Assembly: GCA_047967505.1 (NCBI GenBank)
Contig: CM106539.1
From: Dipteris shenzhenensis
Lineage: Eukaryota; Polypodiophyta; Polypodiopsida; Gleicheniales
DNA length: 64,000 bases
Direction: 5' to 3' (one strand)
Shown one piece after another: positions 44,658 through 56,414 of the stretch. How positions within the stretch are numbered: position 1 is the stretch's first letter; every line of letters starts with the position of its first letter. The notes under the pieces are model-generated. The model saw nothing but the letters and a program-made list of their open reading frames with translations, did not search any database and was not told the origin of the DNA. The position numbers and the translations under genes were made by a program.

Positions 44658-45280
44658 ATGGATGTCCTTGGCATTGTTGGAGATGTGGAGTTTGAAATCG
44701 ACAGTCTCAAACAATGGGTTGCTAACCAAGGAGCAAGGAGAGATGTAAGAATTTGACAAGGCTCTCCACCACTGACACAGATGGAGAGAGAGGAATTCGA
44801 TGCATAGAGGCGGATAGAGAGGGAGGAGACTCAGAAGATAGCAAAGAGCGAAAGACTTTTACAATGTATTATAAAAGCACGACAAGATCTCTTGGACTTC
44901 TTAAGCAACCTACATTATCGAAGCACTCGGTATGGCCGATTTGATCGAGATGTTGAAAGAACAATAAAGGCCTCCCAAAGAGATTATAAAGAAACAATTT
45001 ATGACTGCTTGAATTTCTTCCTTCATTGTAATTATGTTGAGGATAGTGGAGTCCATGGAAGATTGGATTGTTGAGAAGATAAGAGATACTAATGATGAGA
45101 TCTTCTAGTGTGATCTCGGCCTCTGTGGCTTGTCCATCATGATTGTTTGAATTTCTTCCCTCATTGTAATTATGTTGAGGATATGGACGTGGAGTCTATG
45201 GAAGATTGGATTGTTGAGAATATAAGAGATACTAATGATGAGATCTTCTAGTGTGATCTCGGCCTCTGTGGCTTGTAGTA
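44658..45280 (+). pseudogene. Unidentified coding-like fragment with 138-bp duplication
   Basis: A plus-strand frame reads MDVLGIVGDVEFEIDSLKQW from 44658, stops, and resumes as KARQDLLDFLSNLHYRSTRY and GRFDRDVERTIKASQRDYKE up to about 45073. GAATTTCTTCC-TCATTGTAA at 45011 recurs at 45149, a 138-bp tandem duplication ending GGCCTCTGTGGCTTGT in both copies. Family not recognised. Confidence 0.35.
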
Positions 45281-45319
45281 GTTTTGTATTCTTTGCAACA
45301 AGCCTGGTAGGGCTGAGCA

Positions 45320-45509
45320 AATCATATTAGAATTGCTAATACAATTTATTTTTTTAGAATTGCTAATACAATAATAATACAAATTGAATAAATATCATAA
45401 GTAAATATCCTAATGTATTGTAACATTTAACATAAGTTAAAAAAACACTATCATTAGTCAACACAAACAAGATAAAAATATTCAAGGACTCATGTTTCTT
45501 TCTACATGC
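45320..45509. other. AT-rich spacer
   Basis: Contains a doubled TAGAATTGCTAATACAAT (45331 and 45355). Nothing else seen. Confidence 0.5.
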
Positions 45510-48331
45510 TTTACAATTGAATAGAGTCTGATGAGTCCTCTTGAGGCTGTGATGCTCTAAGAGTACATTGAGTCTCTACTTCTTGTGTGGATGGTGTACA
45601 TTGAGTTTCTACTTCTGGTGCAATCGGGATAGACTCAATCTCTTCCTCCTTTGCAAGATGTGATGTTGTAGATGCACATTGAGTCTCTACTTCTTGTGTA
45701 GGAAGAATGCATTGGGTCTCTATTTCAAGTGGAGACTGTAATGCTTCTGCTTGAGGTTGTGATGCAGAAGGAGACTGAATTGTCTCTTGTTTTTCTTTGG
45801 CTCCCTCAAGTTCTTCATTGAGTCCATCATGTTGTTTCCCAATGGTAGCAGTTAGGTAGTGATAGTCTTAGCCATAAAATCTTGTAGCTCGAGCTTTGTA
45901 TATGCTTCTATTGAGACATGTTCAAAAATTTCATTGAGGAACAACATGAAGCTATAGGCAACTCTCCACCGACTACTAAACTTGTCTTTTGGCTCCACTA
46001 CGAGGCGTGTCTAGAAATTTGGTTGGTCTTGATGCTCCCTGATTTTCATAATCGTAGATACTAACTTGTTTGTAGACCTGTCCATCATGACATATGACAA
46101 AGTGAATTTGTGTAGTAAATAGTAGGATGCATGTTCATAATGATATGATAAAAGAACACTTACTTGAACACCCCGTGAAAGCCTACAAATGAATTGACAA
46201 ACCAACAATGGTTGTCATCAAGATCCCATACTATCAGGCTCCAATGTGAGCTACATCGCCAATAAAGAGCGATGAGATTTATCACAATATTAAGTATTAA
46301 TTGACACAATATTACAAATAAAAGAGTAAAAGGAAGATTGAGATGATACTTACTTCTCATAATATGGCATAAAGATGACTAGCATGCCATCCAACTCTAA
46401 AGGTTGTAGCATTGAACAAACATCATCTACCATCTTCTTGGTATCACTAAGTATAGCTGAAAGGAGAGAATCGAGCATACACACATGATTCTATACTGAT
46501 CTAGGAAAGTAAGATATAACCGTACTGCAGTAATAAATAAACAAATGTTAGAAGCAAATTGAATCAAATGATTGAAGTATCAAGCCAAGAGATGTTCATA
46601 TCAAACCTGAAGATGGCCATCATGACTTTGTCATTAGTCTCTTTCAAAGGGTCGGAGAGGATTGTAACTTCCTCACTACCAAATGTCAAAACATGAGGTT
46701 GCTTACTAATGATAACCCTGACCTCAAAAGACCTCCCCATTTCCTCCAATACAGCAGTTACATTAGGAAAACTTATGGGCATAGCAACCAATGTTTCCTC
46801 TGGATGCTCCACCACGTTATCAATAAATGCCTTAATGATAGATGACCTAAATGCATGTAGATGCAAGTCTATATATGTCAACAATGAGGTTTCATTGCTG
46901 CTCAAATTAAAAATTTGAGCAAGGAGCAAAAAGCAGTTATATTCGACTCTCCACCCACAACTGTGGTCATCATTCTGCTTCGTTGCGGGGCATGTTACAT
47001 ACTCTATTTGATCTTCTAAGTCACCTTCCATTTGCATAAGTGCATCTACAGCACCTACCAAGATCTACACATCAAAATAGATAACATAAATGAATGTGCG
47101 CATTGTATAGGATGCATCTCATTGATGTAATTGTGACACAGGTAGGTTACACTTACTCTGACACACTGCCATGGATAGATGCTATTGAATTGACAAAGAA
47201 ACATTGCTTGGCTAAGATGTCCACAGTCACCAAGCTCCAATGTGAGTTGCATTATCAATTAAGAATAATTATTATTTGATATAATCCTCCACAATGTAAG
47301 AGATAAGCTAAGTAGGAATTGGTACTCACTCCTCGTGATATGCAGTAAAGATAACTTGCACCGCAGTCAAATCAACAGGTTGCAACCACTTAAAAACATC
47401 ATCTATGGTCTTTTGCTTATTGCTAAGTACATTAGAAACAAGAGGATCGTCGACCATATATGCACATCTCTGTATATATAGGAGAAGTTGTTCTAAAACC
47501 ATACTGCAATAAAAAGAAAAGAATATTAGTTCATTTGATCCAATGGAAATACAAAAGCATAAAGTCAAGAAAAAGTTTGTGTCAAACTTGAGGATGGCTA
47601 TTATGACCTTGTCATTAACCTCTTTCTTGAAGTTTAAAAGGATTGAAATGTCCTCTTCATCGAATAGAAAAGTAAGAGGTTGTTCTTAAACTTGAAACCT
47701 AACTTGAAATGACTTCTCCATCTGCTGCATGGTATGATTATTTTCTAGACTCATCCGATGGATAGCCAAATCTTGAGATGAGCTTCCTATATTCTCTACT
47801 CCAGCTATGTCCTCCTCATCCTCCTCCTTTTCCTCGTCCTGTAAAAGGATAAAATAATTATTAGATTCAAAATTTTAAATTAGTTATAATTTAAAAAAGG
47901 CTTTTAAATAAATAAAGAAAATTAAAGATAAGTTTTCATACCTCTAGATATCTTTGTGGTCTTTTTATGTAACCTTATGAGGCAAGGTCAGTGTCATATC
48001 CATCTCCTTCAACTTCCTTACTATCATTGGTGTCCTTACTATCATATCCAGTGATTTGTTTTGTGATGGAGGGGACTTGGAGCTTCGACATGCTCTTCCA
48101 GCACTGGTTGCAATCTCTTTACATTCCCTCTTATGTTTTTTTGTAAGGAGTGATCATGGTAAGGGCTCTTCATGCACAAGAAAAAGGTTTCAAGACTCTG
48201 TATCTTGAGACTGCATTCTCTCTTGTCCCTCTTTCTTGAGTATATACCGTTGTAAATCTTAAGCTCATTGCCATATTGTTTTTCTAGGGTAGCATACATT
48301 TTTTCCTTGTCATCTTTATCAGCAGACATTC
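45510..48331 (-). pseudogene. C48 (Ulp1-type) peptidase block, copy 1, with C-terminal tail
   Basis: Minus-strand exons encode, in order, MSADKDDKEKMYATLEKQYG (48329 down), an acidic block, a stop after FQVRFQV (near 47687), VFKWLQPVDLTAVQVIFTAY (about 47340-47400), SHWSLVTVDILAKQCFFVNS (about 47180-47245) and KQNDDHSCGWRVEYNCFLLL (about 46920-46980). The last two carry the His-Trp and Gln...Cys-Gly signatures of Ulp1/SUMO-type cysteine peptidases; Asn replaces the usual Asp. A second half-domain follows: LQPLELDGMLVIFMPYYEK, SSHWSLIVWDLDDNHCWFVN, then KDKFSSRWRV, where the Cys is lost. The tail (45510-45740) repeats I/V-E-T-Q-C four times. C48 genes are frequent passengers of plant DNA transposons. 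Confidence 0.7.
45738..48331. repeat. 2,594-bp tandem duplication, unit 1
   Basis: GTAATGCTTCTGCTTGAGG starts at 45738 and again at 48332, and the second unit ends at 50925. I count about four substitutions over 2,594 bp (near 45823, 46554, 46640, 46853). The breakpoints share only GT. Confidence 0.97.
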
Positions 48332-50925
48332 GTAATGCTTCTGCTTGAGGTTGTGATGCAGAAGGAGACTGAATTGTCTCTTGTTTTTCTTTGGCTCCCT
48401 CAGGTTCTTCATTGAGTCCATCATGTTGTTTCCCAATGGTAGCAGTTAGGTAGTGATAGTCTTAGCCATAAAATCTTGTAGCTCGAGCTTTGTATATGCT
48501 TCTATTGAGACATGTTCAAAAATTTCATTGAGGAACAACATGAAGCTATAGGCAACTCTCCACCGACTACTAAACTTGTCTTTTGGCTCCACTACGAGGC
48601 GTGTCTAGAAATTTGGTTGGTCTTGATGCTCCCTGATTTTCATAATCGTAGATACTAACTTGTTTGTAGACCTGTCCATCATGACATATGACAAAGTGAA
48701 TTTGTGTAGTAAATAGTAGGATGCATGTTCATAATGATATGATAAAAGAACACTTACTTGAACACCCCGTGAAAGCCTACAAATGAATTGACAAACCAAC
48801 AATGGTTGTCATCAAGATCCCATACTATCAGGCTCCAATGTGAGCTACATCGCCAATAAAGAGCGATGAGATTTATCACAATATTAAGTATTAATTGACA
48901 CAATATTACAAATAAAAGAGTAAAAGGAAGATTGAGATGATACTTACTTCTCATAATATGGCATAAAGATGACTAGCATGCCATCCAACTCTAAAGGTTG
49001 TAGCATTGAACAAACATCATCTACCATCTTCTTGGTATCACTAAGTATAGCTGAAAGGAGAGAATCGAGCATACACACATGATTCTATACTGATCTAGGA
49101 AAGTAAGATATAACCGTACTGCAGTAATAAATAAACAAATGTTAGAAGAAAATTGAATCAAATGATTGAAGTATCAAGCCAAGAGATGTTCATATCAAAC
49201 CTGAAGATGGCCATCATGACTTTGTCATTAGCCTCTTTCAAAGGGTCGGAGAGGATTGTAACTTCCTCACTACCAAATGTCAAAACATGAGGTTGCTTAC
49301 TAATGATAACCCTGACCTCAAAAGACCTCCCCATTTCCTCCAATACAGCAGTTACATTAGGAAAACTTATGGGCATAGCAACCAATGTTTCCTCTGGATG
49401 CTCCACCACGTTATCAATAAATGCCTTAATGATAGATGACATAAATGCATGTAGATGCAAGTCTATATATGTCAACAATGAGGTTTCATTGCTGCTCAAA
49501 TTAAAAATTTGAGCAAGGAGCAAAAAGCAGTTATATTCGACTCTCCACCCACAACTGTGGTCATCATTCTGCTTCGTTGCGGGGCATGTTACATACTCTA
49601 TTTGATCTTCTAAGTCACCTTCCATTTGCATAAGTGCATCTACAGCACCTACCAAGATCTACACATCAAAATAGATAACATAAATGAATGTGCGCATTGT
49701 ATAGGATGCATCTCATTGATGTAATTGTGACACAGGTAGGTTACACTTACTCTGACACACTGCCATGGATAGATGCTATTGAATTGACAAAGAAACATTG
49801 CTTGGCTAAGATGTCCACAGTCACCAAGCTCCAATGTGAGTTGCATTATCAATTAAGAATAATTATTATTTGATATAATCCTCCACAATGTAAGAGATAA
49901 GCTAAGTAGGAATTGGTACTCACTCCTCGTGATATGCAGTAAAGATAACTTGCACCGCAGTCAAATCAACAGGTTGCAACCACTTAAAAACATCATCTAT
50001 GGTCTTTTGCTTATTGCTAAGTACATTAGAAACAAGAGGATCGTCGACCATATATGCACATCTCTGTATATATAGGAGAAGTTGTTCTAAAACCATACTG
50101 CAATAAAAAGAAAAGAATATTAGTTCATTTGATCCAATGGAAATACAAAAGCATAAAGTCAAGAAAAAGTTTGTGTCAAACTTGAGGATGGCTATTATGA
50201 CCTTGTCATTAACCTCTTTCTTGAAGTTTAAAAGGATTGAAATGTCCTCTTCATCGAATAGAAAAGTAAGAGGTTGTTCTTAAACTTGAAACCTAACTTG
50301 AAATGACTTCTCCATCTGCTGCATGGTATGATTATTTTCTAGACTCATCCGATGGATAGCCAAATCTTGAGATGAGCTTCCTATATTCTCTACTCCAGCT
50401 ATGTCCTCCTCATCCTCCTCCTTTTCCTCGTCCTGTAAAAGGATAAAATAATTATTAGATTCAAAATTTTAAATTAGTTATAATTTAAAAAAGGCTTTTA
50501 AATAAATAAAGAAAATTAAAGATAAGTTTTCATACCTCTAGATATCTTTGTGGTCTTTTTATGTAACCTTATGAGGCAAGGTCAGTGTCATATCCATCTC
50601 CTTCAACTTCCTTACTATCATTGGTGTCCTTACTATCATATCCAGTGATTTGTTTTGTGATGGAGGGGACTTGGAGCTTCGACATGCTCTTCCAGCACTG
50701 GTTGCAATCTCTTTACATTCCCTCTTATGTTTTTTTGTAAGGAGTGATCATGGTAAGGGCTCTTCATGCACAAGAAAAAGGTTTCAAGACTCTGTATCTT
50801 GAGACTGCATTCTCTCTTGTCCCTCTTTCTTGAGTATATACCGTTGTAAATCTTAAGCTCATTGCCATATTGTTTTTCTAGGGTAGCATACATTTTTTCC
50901 TTGTCATCTTTATCAGCAGACATTC
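48332..50925. repeat. 2,594-bp tandem duplication, unit 2
   Basis: Second copy of 45738-48331, immediately adjacent, same orientation. Confidence 0.97.
48335..50923 (-). pseudogene. C48 (Ulp1-type) peptidase block, copy 2
   Basis: Same exon series as the lower-coordinate copy, shifted by 2,594 bp: MSADK start at 50923, His-Trp block near 49780-49840, SCGW near 49544-49556, degenerate second half-domain down to 48335. It keeps the same internal stop (TAA near 50281), so the stop predates the duplication. At the junction the last residues of this copy (AEALR) run in frame into the MSADK of copy 1, so a transcript could join two blocks (four C48-like domains). Whether any of this is expressed is not visible. 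Confidence 0.7.
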
Positions 50926-50972
50926 GTCAACTCCTTGACAGAATATTACATACCACCATTGGTAGAGTGGGA

Positions 50973-51887
50973 CTATGCAACATACTCATTATCTAGTGAT
51001 ATTTCATAGACAAAGAAAAGCTGAGGCCTCTCCCAAGCAATGTCATCGGACAAAAAATCATTCAATGCAACTCCCTTGCACTCAACACTCTTTCCAGACT
51101 CTGAAATGATCTCATGTATGAAAAAAAAGCCCTTGTTCAAAGTTTTTGCTTTTCTGAGAGTGTGCTTATTGATTACTTTTTGTGCATATGCATACACATT
51201 TTTCGGAATGTCACTTGCCATAGAAGAAGTAATTTCAGATCCATCATCTTCTACCTTCACCCATTTATGTGCCCAAGCCTTCTGTTTAGCTGACGGTAAA
51301 GCTGATGCCATCTGCCTCACAATGCTATGATCAATTTTACATTGGCTAATTGGAATACTTTTTTCTGCCAGCAAATATTCAATTGCACTCTTTACTACAT
51401 CATGCTTGACCTGTTGGATGATGCAATCTTCCATGCAATGATCTTTATCCTTTTTGCCAAAAAACCATTCTTTGGACATTAATTTCTCTATAGCAAGACT
51501 TGCGTATTTGTCTGGCAAGTTTCTTAGAGGCCTCCACATCCGAGCTGTCATCCCTTTTTTCTCAATCTTTTTTGCCTTGTCTTTAATCAATGATGGAGCC
51601 TCATATGTGACATCTCCCTTCTCACATGCAAGACACACATCTTTGATCTGATGAAAAACTTCATCACTACGAAAAAGTATGCTTGTGTAGTCTTGATACT
51701 TGTCCCTTATAATTGTCTTAAAGCTTGTAATCACCTCTATTCTTTCTTGCTTTCCCCTTGGTACAATGGCACCCAAGCATGTGTAGAAGTCAACAAGATT
51801 ATCTGCTTTCACTTTAGTTGCAGTTCTTTTGAGAGTGGTCATAGGAGAATGAAAAGTTCTCCATATGGTCCTAGCTTTGAGCAACAT
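50973..51887 (-). CDS. Uncharacterised 304-aa protein upstream of the C48 block
   Basis: An uninterrupted 304-codon frame starts MLLKARTIWRTFHSP and ends ...LDNEYVA. It is Lys-rich with no membrane segment. Features visible are a CLACEKGD segment and a KDKDHCMEDCIIQQVKHD segment; no zinc-binding pattern is convincing. It lies immediately 5' of, and on the same strand as, the peptidase exons (50 bp apart) and may be the N-terminal part of the same gene, since Ulp1-type transposon proteins often carry long unrelated N-termini. I see no in-frame stop, unlike most frames here. Family unknown. Confidence 0.5.
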   Translation of the reverse strand: MLLKARTIWRTFHSPMTTLKRTATKVKADNLVDFYTCLGAIVPRGKQERIEVITSFKTIIRDKYQDYTSILFRSDEVFHQIKDVCLACEKGDVTYEAPSLIKDKAKKIEKKGMTARMWRPLRNLPDKYASLAIEKLMSKEWFFGKKDKDHCMEDCIIQQVKHDVVKSAIEYLLAEKSIPISQCKIDHSIVRQMASALPSAKQKAWAHKWVKVEDDGSEITSSMASDIPKNVYAYAQKVINKHTLRKAKTLNKGFFFIHEIISESGKSVECKGVALNDFLSDDIAWERPQLFFVYEISLDNEYVA

Positions 51888-52630
51888 CTCTGAAGTGGAG
51901 GTGATCTTTCGTAGTGCATGAATGTCGGGAGAATTGGGGTCTCAAAAGGGCCTCATAAGGAATGGATTAGGGAATGCTTAGTGGGCTAATGCAAGGGGCT
52001 TGGAGGGTCCCAAAGAGGCCTAACCAGCCCAACCTAGGTGGGTTAAGCCCACATTTGAGCCCACCTCTCCCCCCATCAATGAGGGGAGGGGGCCACTTTT
52101 TGAAATTTGAATTTCAAATTTTGAATCTCCCTCCCTCCCTCCCTCTCTCTCTCCCTCCCTTGCTTCCTCTCCCTCCCTCCTTGCCTCCCTCCTCCTCCTC
52201 CCTCTCCCTCTCCCTCTCCCTCCCTCCCCCTCCCTCCTCCTCTCGCCTCCTCCGTCTTGCTCCTCCTCCTCCCTCCTCTCTCTCCCCTCCTCCTCCTTCT
52301 AGCTCCTCCTCCTCCTTTTGGCTCCTCCTCCCTCCTTCCTCTCCCCTCCTTCTCTAGTCGCCCAGGATCCCTCTCCTCTGCTCCTCCCTCTTGCAAAATC
52401 TCTCCCCTCCTCCTCCCTCCTGTAGCATCTCTCCCCTCCTCCTCCCTTCTACAACAACTCCTTCCCTCCCTTCTACACTTGTCACTTTACTCTTCTCCTC
52501 CTCTTCCTCTTGCCCTCATCTGCTTCTCCCCCTCCCTCTTTCTTGCTACTCTCTCCCTCTCACTGCTCCATCTTTGCTAGCTCTCCCCTACATTTTAGCC
52601 TGCATCACTGATACCTTTCTTTAAGTACTC
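51888..52630. promoter_or_regulatory. Divergent intergenic region with long polypyrimidine tract
   Basis: Separates the minus-strand 304-aa frame from the plus-strand gene. From 52123 to about 52570 the plus strand is almost only C and T, with runs of CCCTCCCTCC. The minus strand therefore carries repeated GGGAGGGAGGG, able in principle to form G-quadruplex or triplex structures. A palindrome-like AAATTTGAATTTCAAATTT lies just before it (about 52102). Likely a shared promoter/5' UTR region; no TATA is obvious. Long frames through it are composition artefacts. Confidence 0.5.
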
Positions 52631-55436
52631 ATGGCACCATTCGAGGACATATCCAACAAGTACCATGTGAACCTACAACTGGAGGCAGAATATGCAAGCA
52701 CACGTTCTTTGGGATATAGTGGAACTCCTCAAAGTGTGCTCCACAGTCTTCGATTGCAAGGGAAGAAGCATCTTGACCTTTGATGGAAACTTGTATCCTT
52801 TAGAACCTGCCACCCAAAAGAGTCCTCCTTTTCATACAGTGCATGATGTTGTTCGATTTGTTGGTAAGGGACATGCTAGACTACTCGGTTATTGCAATCG
52901 ATTGAACCATTCTCAGACATTGGATATGCAAGCAAGTGAGGTGTAGAGAGCCCAAGCAGAAGAATTTGCACATTTGGGAAATATTACTATTGTGGCAATG
53001 CATAATAGTATGCAGGATCTCCAATTGCAAAACAAAGAACTCAGTGACAAAGCACATGCACTGGACTTGGAGCGACATGAATTGGAAGAATCAATCCAGA
53101 AGCTTGCTGAAAGCAAACAAGATTTGGAAAGGTCTATCTGTGGCCAAGTTCAATGTGCTGTGGAGAAGGAACGAGAGAAGTCGATAAAACGAGTACAAAA
53201 GTTGAAGGGAACACCTTTGGGACTGAAGGAGAGAAAAAGACAATTGCAATCTATGGATGAATTGTCAACCAATAGTGGTGCCCGAAAGAGGAGAATACGG
53301 GCTGCAAGGTTAGTTCCCCAAATTTTCAATGAAATTTCTTACCCCAAAATATTTGTGGTGTTGCATTCTTTCCACTAAGACTCATTTGCACTCTACTTTA
53401 GAAATTTCGTGGATGATGTGATGGGAACAATGGAAATGGATGATAGTGATCCTTCATATGTTCTAAGAAGTTCAATAAACCTAAGTGATGTCATGGAAGT
53501 GTTGAAGGACCCTAGACAAAAAGGGCTATGTAAACAAGTTGCTAGAGAGGTAATGAAGGATTTCAATGGCCTTGTCCAAGCAAAGGAGGTTCTTGGAGCT
53601 TGTGATGCTGCTGGTGTAAGTCGTGAAGCTTACAACTCTATTTTTAAAAATTTCAAGTCTGCTATGGAGGAAAAGTATAAGATATCTACAATGCCATTGC
53701 CAACACCATGGTCTGTAAGGCTTGCACGTCAAGAAACAAACCAATGTGCTAGAGAAAAGATTGGAGGATACCATTGTGTAAGTGGCACAATGACTTGGAA
53801 GAGTAAAAAGAAATTTGGCATCCAAACATTTGAGATGAATGCTTTCAATAATGTTTACATGGATGTAGAGAATTTGCAGAGAGCCATGGTCAAATTCTTT
53901 GGGATGAGAGAAGAAGGTAAGAGAAATTCCCTCTTCACATTCGAGTTTATTTCTTCTGATTTCTATATCCTTACTAAATTTCTCTTTCATTGTACAGATG
54001 GCAAGCTAGTATTTGTTATAAAAATGGATGAAGCTCAGTTGGTAAAAAAGCACAAGCTAGAGAGGGTGAGCATTTGTATTATGAATGATGCCTTGCATTT
54101 TGCTCAAGGGGATGAGGAAGTTGAGCAGGGTCTCCCAGTCCAATCTGAGAAGGACATATGGTGGCTTGCAGCCTTTGAGACCCCAAAGGAGTGCCACGAG
54201 ACATTGAAGTGGGTTTTGGAGAGAACCGGCATCTCGTCGATATTCGAAGACAAGAGGCAGGGCAAACATTAATTGTGGATGGGCATTGAACATTTCAAGT
54301 TGAATGGCACCTACCTGGTGATTTGAAGACCCTCAAGTGCTTGTATGGTTGTGATACATGTGCAGATGCAAAATGGACATGCTTGTATTGCACCCACTCT
54401 CAGAAGATGCAAAAGGGATGCCTACAATGGGAAAATGGCACCTTTCTTGGAACAAAATGCAGCCCCTTATCATCACAAAAAGGATCCTAAGTGGGACCCC
54501 ATTCTACCAATTCCATTGGAGTGGGTACACATGTGTACTTTGCATGTTGAACTACATATACTTGATAAGTTACTCTATCTCCATCTAGTTTATGCTTGGA
54601 ATTTGAGGCCACAGCAAGTATTTGCACAATGCATTGCAAAAGCTGAAGAACTACTCTCACTAATGGGACTTCAGGGAGGCAATGTGAAGCTTAAGCAAGA
54701 CAAGAAACAATCAGGATAGACACAAAATTTTCTTGCTAAAGTGTCCATGGGTGGAGGAAAGGCAAGGAGGTTCTTGTCCAATCACAATGCTGATAAAGAA
54801 AAACATACATTGGCTCAAAGCAACCTAGGTTGGGAGTACTGGAAAGATTTGTGTGAGCGCACCCAAATCAAGCTTCACATCTGCGAATTGCTACTTTGAG
54901 AGCAAAACTGTGGACAAAGCTTGATGCATTTATAAAGTTGCTTAGACAAGGTCAAACAGATGAGCTTTATTATGAGAGATTCAGGACAACATTGGGAGAA
55001 TTCATATAATTGATGGTAGAAGCATGGGGGGAGTCACATATTACACATTACATGGTAATCCTCCTTAGGTTGAAATTTTGTGCTTTAAACTTGAGTCAGT
55101 TTATGTTTCTAATACAATGTTTTTCTTTACAGCATATTCTTTAAGCACATGCACCATGGTTTGTGGAGCAATGGGGCCCTCTGTCCATTTGGAATACTCA
55201 AGGAATGGAGAAATTACACTACAAAACAAAGGCAGCATACTTCAAGAATACAAGGCACAGGGGTGGTATCACGCGAAGCAATGCACTACACGAAATGTTC
55301 GATTGGTTTTATAGATGTCTAGAGGCTAGGACTCTCAAGCACGATAAGGTAGAGGTCTCAAGTCTCACAAAAGCAGTTCAACATGTCAAGAAGACAAGGA
55401 GATGTGCTGCTTGGAAGTCCTCAACAGAGAGCTAAG
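52631..55436 (+). pseudogene. Unrecognised transposase-like gene divergent from the C48 block
   Basis: The product starts MAPFEDISNKYHVNLQLEAE (52631) and changes frame near 52740. It continues with a coiled-coil stretch (LQNKELSDKAHALDLERHEL, 53020-53190), an intron (53309-53400, GT..AG), a domain with SDVMEVLKDPRQKGLCKQVA and MPLPTPWSVRLARQ, another intron (about 53915-53997), and VIKMDEAQLVKKHKLERVS. After a stop and frame change come paired C-x2-C-like cysteines (LYGCDTCADAKWTCLYC, about 54335-54390), then LHVELHILDKLLYLHL (54541) and, beyond a further intron, APWFVEQWGPLSIWNTQGME with KTRHRGG-like residues (55150-55270). The late blocks (Cys pairs, xLHxxxxxxDxLL, QGxE) recall uncharacterised proteins in repetitive families of other eukaryotes, but I cannot name one. 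Possibly a DNA transposase. Confidence 0.5.
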
Positions 55437-55714
55437 GCATTGCACTTTGGTTGCAACGTAGAGTCAGACAGGGGAGGCGTTGGGTCCTAAGAGAGCCCCA
55501 AATGTAAAATGTTTGATGAGTAAAGTTAACACTATTTTGAGTCAATTATAGATTGTAAATTCACAAATTTGTTTGGAAATTGCAGAATTGCATGTGTGAC
55601 ATGGCAAAGTGGAGGGGTGAGTGGGTTGGGAGGAGGGTGGTGAAGATTAAGTATTACCGAACTGGCGACAAAAGACTAGGGGGAAGGAGGTGCACTCACC
55701 GGGGGGTGGTTTCT
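55437..55714. other. Junction between gene block and nested Copia
   Basis: Downstream sequence of the divergent gene. The last few bases (about 55704-55714) read in frame with the Gypsy integrase after the Copia element is removed (VVS then LVDTGWPEL), so the right border of the inserted gene block is probably near 55703. No inverted repeat matching the left side was found. Confidence 0.4.
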
Positions 55715-56344
55715 TGTTAGATATCAATGCTCCACTCTCGTGTAACTACACGGGAACCAGCTAACTCTACTTGTAAGCCCCCCATATGAGGAGAAGGCAT
55801 TTGAGTAGCTCAGTTATCCAGTAGGTCCTGGTCTAGACACCAGATGGGGGCCATGTATGGCCTGATGGCTAGAGGCTTCAGATAGAGTTAGCACACTACC
55901 AATTAGGCTACATGCAAGTGCGGGAAGGCATCCCATGACTGACCGCACTGAGGGTAGACGGAGCATTTCTCGGGGTAGCAACCCACTATCAGGTTGTGAG
56001 GCCCATTTGGAGTCCCAAATGATCCCGGATGGCTCTGGGTGGACTGGGTCCATCACCCAATTGGGTCTAACCAACTACGACTGGTGGCTATATAAGAGCA
56101 AGCTCGTGAAGCCCATATTCATCACTGGCTACAGCAACCCTGATTCCTTAGCATCCAGCCTCTGTCCTCTACTATTTCCAGCATGCCATCGAAGCTTCTC
56201 ACATAGGAGCGCACGACTGGGAGGCAGCACCATCTATTGTATCAATTTTATAGTAATCAAAATTTTGATTCTCCATACTATCCTCTTTTCTCTTACATAC
56301 GAGATCCTGTTATCTATTGAGCACAGATGTATTATTTTCTTACA
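55715..56344 (+). repeat. Copia 2 5' LTR
   Basis: Begins TGTTAGATATC and ends TTATTTTCTTACA. A CCAAT-containing ACCCAATTGGGT (about 56055) and a TATA box CTATATAAG (56089-56097) mark the promoter. 630 bp; lacks about 90 bp present in the 3' LTR near 60690-60780. Confidence 0.93.
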
Positions 56345-56356
56345 TGGTATCAGAGC
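56345..56356 (+). promoter_or_regulatory. Primer binding site (initiator Met-tRNA)
   Basis: TGGTATCAGAGC directly follows the 5' LTR. It is complementary to the 3' end of plant initiator tRNA-Met, the usual primer of Copia reverse transcription. Confidence 0.95.
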
Positions 56357-56414
56357 TTGGGCTCTAGCAAGAAGATTTGGTAGTGTGTTTTTGTTTGCAA
56401 GTAGATTGTGAGAG

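Noticed and set aside
51974-52580. Leu/Pro/Ser-rich plus frames and Arg/Glu/Gly-rich minus frame
   Set aside because: Composition artefact of the polypyrimidine tract.
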